A stretch of 17,500 nt of DNA from Leptospira alexanderi serovar Manhao 3 str. L 60 (GTDB lineage: Bacteria > Spirochaetota > Leptospiria > Leptospirales > Leptospiraceae), in contig NZ_AHMT02000027.1 of the NCBI RefSeq assembly GCF_000243815.2, positions 37,501 through 55,000 of the forward strand. Reading direction: 5' to 3'. Of this stretch, positions 1 to 17,500 are shown in pieces. The position numbers were made by a program, and so were the translations under genes. Under the pieces are notes generated by a model, which was not told the DNA's origin, did not search any database, and saw nothing but the letters and a program-made list of their open reading frames with translations. Every line of letters begins with the position of its first letter. Position 1 is the stretch's first letter.

Positions 1-1
1 A

Positions 2-4248
<4,247 letters not shown>

Positions 4249-4250
4249 CT

Positions 4251-6244
<1,994 letters not shown>

Positions 6245-6295
6245 GAAGCTATGTGCGTTTCCCTGAGGTGTTTTTTGTGTCTGTGAATTGGAGAA

Positions 6296-6329
6296 GGGAA
6301 AGGGCTTTTAAATTGGATGTGCCCTTCCC
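6296..6329 (+). terminator. Weak hairpin after trpA, possible terminator
   Basis: GGGAAAGGGC at 6296-6305 pairs with GCCCTTCCC at 6321-6329 with one bulged A and a 15-nt loop. It lies about 50 nt past the trpA stop. No U-run follows, so it may stabilise the 3' end or be a weak or factor-dependent terminator and not a strong intrinsic one. Confidence 0.3.
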
Positions 6330-6390
6330 TGCTGAATTTGACTTTGTAGAAGTTTTTGTGAAAAGCGAATTTCTCTGGTAATCTTCAAAA

Positions 6391-6753
<363 letters not shown>

Positions 6754-6761
6754 ACCCGGAT

Positions 6762-6794
<33 letters not shown>

Positions 6795-6858
6795 TTGGGA
6801 TGAATGAGTGTGGAGCGTGAAGCAGAGTAAAAAATGAAAACAAAGCTAGAACGGGCGA

Positions 6859-6902
<44 letters not shown>

Positions 6903-6926
6903 GATCCCCGATCAAGGTCGGAGGGA

Positions 6927-9242
<2,316 letters not shown>

Positions 9243-9270
9243 AAAATTAATAAAATAATAGAAAGTTTTC

Positions 9271-11178
<1,908 letters not shown>

Positions 11179-11179
11179 C

Positions 11180-11690
<511 letters not shown>

Positions 11691-11713
11691 GCTAAGGAGA
11701 ATAAGGAACAATT

Positions 11714-11922
11714 TTGAATCTCTGACGGAAAACTGGAATATTATAGGAACTATCCAGATAAAAATGCGGATGAGTTCGTTCATTTCGGGTTATTTGAAAA
11801 CGAATTAACAACAAAAATGTTTCTAAGGTGACGATATTTCCGATGTGGTTTCTGCTTTATTAAAAAAATACCAAAGGGGCAATTCAGTTTACGAAATTAT
11901 TTTTTACTCTAATTTAACGTGA
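11714..11922 (+). pseudogene. Frameshifted gene fragment truncated at the IS end
   Basis: Two adjoining frames read like real protein: one (11718-11831) includes LEYYRNYPDKNADEFVHFGL and FENELTTKMFL; the next (11827-11922) reads GDDISDVVSALLKKYQ and [13 protein letters not shown] shift near 11828 joins them. A TTG at 11714 with AAGGA 6 nt before it would be a good start but meets a stop at 11723-11725 unless a second shift is allowed near 11720. The final frame runs into the left inverted repeat of the adjoining insertion sequence, which supplies the TGA stop. I do not recognise the family. It probably followed the TPR gene in the same operon before the IS inserted and the remnant decayed. 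Confidence 0.45.
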
Positions 11923-12754
11923 GTACGGTGTAAGGAGAGAGTAAAAGTTGTAAATTGTCTTTGGATCTCAAATTCAAAGAAGGTTTTTTTGGAAAAAATG
12001 AAAATGCAACTAAACCGCTTAATAGATTAACAGCCCAATTGAAAAAGCTTCGATGTATAGTATGTTGAATCTGACAAATATTTTTGAGTTCATCATTTAC
12101 GGATTCAATGATAGCTCTTTTTCTTAAAAGAATTTTATCAACTCAAGGCATTCATTTATCTTTCATATTTTTTTTAAGTTTTGTAATGAGTTGAATTCCC
12201 TTTTCATAAAGACTTTCAAACAAAGATTGACTGATATAACCTCTATCTCCGAAAAGTTTACAGCGCATCCCAAAACTTCATTTTATTTTACCAAAGATCA
12301 AGCTGCAAGGTTCTGTTCAGTTCCGGTTTTTTCCGTAAGAAAAAATCGAGACTGGACAGGTTCTTATGAGAATGGATTCTTCTGTTGTCGCATACTCCAA
12401 AGAGTCGTAGAATCAATGAACGATATTCCGGAACATTTTCCCAGACAAGAATTTGATAGAAAGGAAGCTATGCCAGATAACGCGTTAGGCATCAGCTCAA
12501 CAAAACGATTGTAACTTACAGCTTTTGGAAATTCGGATTTCAGATTCTTTTTTATTTCTATCAGATAATAATTTTTAAATTCTCTATAATGAGAAAGATG
12601 AAAATAGACAACAATCGTTGCTACTTCACTCAGGCTTAACTGAAATTTTCGGTTTCTTTTTCGAACCACCGGACAAAAGTATTTTCACGTTCCAGTTTAT
12701 TTTTTGTTGTGTACAATAATCGTCTATGGCACAAAATATCTCTGTCAGATCCAT
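11909..12754 (-). pseudogene. Broken IS982-family DDE transposase
   Basis: Read on the - strand from ATG at 12754, the N terminus is MDLTEIFCAIDDYC. A frameshift near 12665 leads to LSLSEVATIVVYFHLSHYR, VSYNRFVELMP and GISFIDSTTL (first catalytic Asp, near 12406-12420). A further shift gives VCDNRRIHSHK, then a region with stops where the centre of the protein seems deleted. Next come LFGDRGYISQSLFE (second Asp, near 12228-12252), LITKLKKNMKDK, stops, and [17 protein letters not shown] (catalytic Glu, near 12087-12116), ending [15 protein letters not shown] and a TAG at 11909-11911. The span of 846 nt is a little short of the roughly 900 nt of intact family members. All three DDE residues survive, but the frame is broken at least four times. 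Confidence 0.82.
11914..11939 (+). repeat. Left terminal inverted repeat of the IS
   Basis: The first 10 bases, TTAACGTGAG, are identical to the inverted right end (12848-12857). The remainder (TACGGTGTAAGGAGAG) matches the right end with two substitutions and a one-base gap before GTAAGG. It overlaps the last codons of the transposase remnant, as the stop lies just outside the repeat. Confidence 0.75.
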
Positions 12755-12830
12755 ATTTAACCCCTTTTTTGCTGAAAGTACGGTTCAATATGTGATCTGG
12801 CGTTTTGAGTACAAGATCTTTCCCTTTTTT

Positions 12831-12857
12831 CCTCCCTTACGACCCTGCTCACGTTAA
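12831..12857 (-). repeat. Right terminal inverted repeat of the IS
   Basis: Read inward on the - strand it begins TTAACGTGAGCAGGGTCGTA and continues AGGGAGG, matching the left end imperfectly over about 26 bases. It lies about 75 nt upstream of the transposase ATG at 12754, a normal distance for this kind of element. Confidence 0.75.
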
Positions 12858-13028
12858 TTAATGCCGATCCATAGAGAGGCATCACCAACCCCACAAGTTA
12901 AGAAGTTTGGGATAATAAGGATCAAAAGCTGATATTTTTCAAGTGTTCCGACAAGAATGAGACTTTTTACTTGCAAGGAGTATGATTTTCTGATAGAGAA
13001 AAATTTCCCGAACCTTTCCACCTCCACC

Positions 13029-13050
13029 CCCACCCAAAAATAAGGGTGGG
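13029..13050. repeat. Perfect 7-bp inverted repeat CCCACCC/GGGTGGG
   Basis: CCCACCC (13029-13035) and GGGTGGG (13044-13050) flank an 8-nt A-rich loop. No T-run follows on either strand, so it is unlikely to be an intrinsic terminator. Confidence 0.5.
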
Positions 13051-13070
13051 AACTAAGTATCACGGGGGAT

Positions 13071-13090
13071 TTTGTCGTAATTCCGACAAA
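13071..13090. repeat. Perfect 7-bp inverted repeat TTTGTCG/CGACAAA
   Basis: The arms at 13071-13077 and 13084-13090 flank the loop TAATTC. The half-site TTCCGACAA also appears at about 12945, which suggests a dispersed short palindrome and not a gene-specific signal. Confidence 0.45.
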
Positions 13091-13140
13091 TTGATCTTGA
13101 GATCCCATTACTTGTGGGTAAGGTTATGATAGAGAGCGCT

Positions 13141-13261
13141 TTGCTGAGTTTAGGCAGCAATATTGAGTTAAAGCGCGGTCGCGAGCCATTTTATCTATGA
13201 AACTCGCGAGCTGCGACGACGATCCGCAGCGATCTATCTCGCGACCCTTCGGGAGCGAGAT
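13141..13261. repeat. Cluster of four consecutive GC-rich stem-loops
   Basis: Arms in order are TTGCTG/CAGCAA (13141-13160), TCGCGAG/CTCGCGA (13179-13209), GCTGCG/CGCAGC (13210-13230) and ATCTCGC..CCC/GGG.GCGAGAT (13236-13261, with a TTC loop). Stems two and three are directly adjacent. The stretch is visibly more GC-rich than its surroundings. It could be a REP-like palindromic element or a structured RNA; the sequence alone does not decide. Confidence 0.5.
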
Positions 13262-13329
13262 TTGAGTTTAGGAAAGCTCTGCGCTTGAGTTCAGGGAGTC
13301 GTTGCACTTTAGTTTCTTATTCGCCCAAA

Positions 13330-13354
13330 CTTTCCTATATCGAACTCACGTTAA
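13330..13354 (-). repeat. Third IS-end-like sequence (solo inverted-repeat relic)
   Basis: Read on the - strand this is TTAACGTGAGTTCGATATAG followed by GAAAG. The first 11 bases equal the left end of the IS982-like element, and about 18 of 25 positions match overall. It has the same orientation as the right end at 12831-12857. It may be the surviving end of a second copy of a related element. Confidence 0.45.
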
Positions 13355-13360
13355 TATAAT
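13331..13360 (+). promoter_or_regulatory. Promoter with consensus -10, nearly leaderless
   Basis: TATAAT at 13355-13360 is a perfect -10; TTTCCT at 13331-13336 is a weak -35 at 18 nt spacing. The predicted transcription start near 13367 lies only about 5 nt before the ATG at 13372. That agrees with the absence of any Shine-Dalgarno before that ATG. The -35 is inside the IS-end-like relic, so insertion debris may have contributed this promoter. Confidence 0.45.
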
Positions 13361-13371
13361 AATCTGTCAAT

Positions 13372-13961
13372 ATGAGATTGAATCGGAATAATAAGACTCA
13401 TAGAAATACGATTCTTCCATTGCAATTCTCGGAAGAGGCAGTTGCGGTGATACGAGCACATCTTGCAAATAGACCCGAATCCTCGTTTCATTTAAGAATT
13501 GAGAGAAAGGGCGGACATGCCAACGTCCAAGTAGGATATGATCGAAAGAAAAACCTGAATACCATACATACGTATCCGATAATGATAGAAATCACCGAAG
13601 AGGATGAGATTTGTCTGGAAGGTTCTCGGATCGATTGGAAATCGGAAAAACAGGAATTTTGCATTTATCCGGACGTGGATTTGGATATAGAATATCAGAA
13701 TATTCTAAATAGATTTAAGATACGTGTCAATCGGAATGTATTTAGAAATGATAAAGCTAGGATTTATAGGGATACTTCCGAGTTCCCGAATTGGCTACCT
13801 TTGAGGGCTCGGAAATTAGAAATTTCTAAAATAAAAATCCAGGGGAGAATTTGGATTTTGGCTTTGGCCGATCGCCATGAACGGGAAGAAATCCTGAAGA
13901 TTGAAAGTTCGATTGCGGACGAGATATTGGATTATTTAAGTGACTTTCCGGTCCGCAATGA

Positions 13962-13965
<4 letters not shown>
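13372..13965 (+). CDS. IscA/HesB-like fold protein lacking the cluster cysteines
   Basis: This is a 197-aa soluble protein without signal peptide. Residues about 18-105 follow the pattern of the IscA/HesB (A-type Fe-S carrier) fold: a helix AVAVIRAHLANRP, then FHLRIERKGGHANVQVGYD, where families usually have LRI..GGCSG...Y, then PIMIEI and LEGSRIDW, where families have LEG..IDY. The conserved Cys after GG is His here, and no C-terminal CGC motif exists, so iron-sulfur binding in the normal way is unlikely. Residues about 106-197 form a mixed alpha/beta tail, with LEISKIKIQGRIWILALADR, that I do not recognise. The ATG has no Shine-Dalgarno, but a consensus -10 lies just upstream, fitting a very short leader. 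The stop overlaps that of the opposite-strand gene. The fold assignment is inference. Confidence 0.8.

Positions 13966-17500
<3,535 letters not shown>

Larger units (their letters stand above)
11914..12857 (-). mobile_element. Degenerate IS982-family insertion sequence, about 944 bp
   Basis: The element is bounded by imperfect inverted repeats, TTAACGTGAGTACGGTGTAA reading in from the left and TTAACGTGAGCAGGGTCGTA reading in from the right. Inside, on the - strand, is a broken transposase with IS982-family DDE motifs. Flanking sequences CTAAT (left) and TTAAT (right) could be a decayed 5-bp target duplication. With several frameshifts and an internal deletion, it can no longer encode its own transposase. 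The family assignment rests on motif memory, not a search. Confidence 0.8.
12858..13371. other. Non-coding, hairpin-rich decayed spacer of about 510 nt
   Basis: No gene is supported here. A - strand frame of 84 codons (12854-13108) crosses the IS border and two perfect hairpins and shows no motif; I treat it as chance. Hairpins are CCCACCC/GGGTGGG at 13029-13050 and TTTGTCG/CGACAAA at 13071-13090, followed by a cluster of four at 13141-13261. TGAGTTTAGG occurs at 13145 and 13263, with TGAGTTCAGG at 13286. The stretch ends with a third copy of the IS-end-like sequence. Confidence 0.6.

Noticed and set aside
6296..6329. Strong intrinsic terminator after trpA
   Set aside because: The hairpin has a bulge and a large loop and no T-run follows, so it was kept only as a weak candidate.
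12191..12514. 107-codon + strand frame inside the IS
   Set aside because: It is antisense to the transposase remnant, which carries clear IS982 motifs on the other strand.
12854..13108. 84-codon frame on the - strand
   Set aside because: It crosses the IS border and two perfect palindromes; composition and context fit repeat DNA, not a gene.
12858..13371. CRISPR array
   Set aside because: The repeats present are short palindromes and a 10-base word at irregular spacing; there are no regular direct repeats with unique spacers.

Overview
The window looks like chromosomal DNA of a spirochaete, most probably a pathogenic Leptospira. The reasons are moderate-to-low GC, frequent TTG starts, a CHASE2-type cyclase, TPR and NHL/VWA envelope-type proteins, a decayed IS982-family element, and protein sequences that feel leptospiral. 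No database search was possible, so the genus is an inference.

Left block (1-6244, all + strand). This is a very tightly packed cluster: the 3' part of dxr (MEP isoprenoid pathway), rseP (site-2 protease, split by a -1 frameshift in an A8 run), proS (prolyl-tRNA synthetase with editing domain), trpB and trpA (tryptophan synthase beta and alpha). Gaps are at most 4 nt or genes overlap, so one transcript with coupled translation is likely.

Middle block (6245-11690, + strand). A 685-nt spacer has no convincing gene but ends in a good sigma70-like promoter. That promoter drives a CHASE2 class III adenylate cyclase, then dxs (first MEP enzyme) 28 nt later, then a small TPR protein. With dxr at the left edge, two consecutive MEP-pathway enzymes lie within about 11 kb.

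Decayed accessory block (11691-13371). A frameshifted gene fragment runs into the end of a degenerate IS982-family insertion sequence of about 944 bp on the - strand, with recognisable imperfect terminal inverted repeats. Then comes about 500 nt of non-coding, hairpin-rich DNA, ending in a third copy of the IS-end-like sequence just upstream of the next gene.

Right block (13372-17500). A + strand gene encodes an IscA/HesB-like protein lacking the usual cysteines and apparently having almost no leader. It meets tail to tail, with overlapping stop codons, a - strand two-gene operon. The first gene of that operon is an NHL-repeat/VWA-like protein whose 5' end lies beyond the window. The second is a secreted TPR protein with a CsgG/FlgT-like C-terminal region. 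The pair overlaps by ATGA and looks like a cell-envelope module of unknown function.
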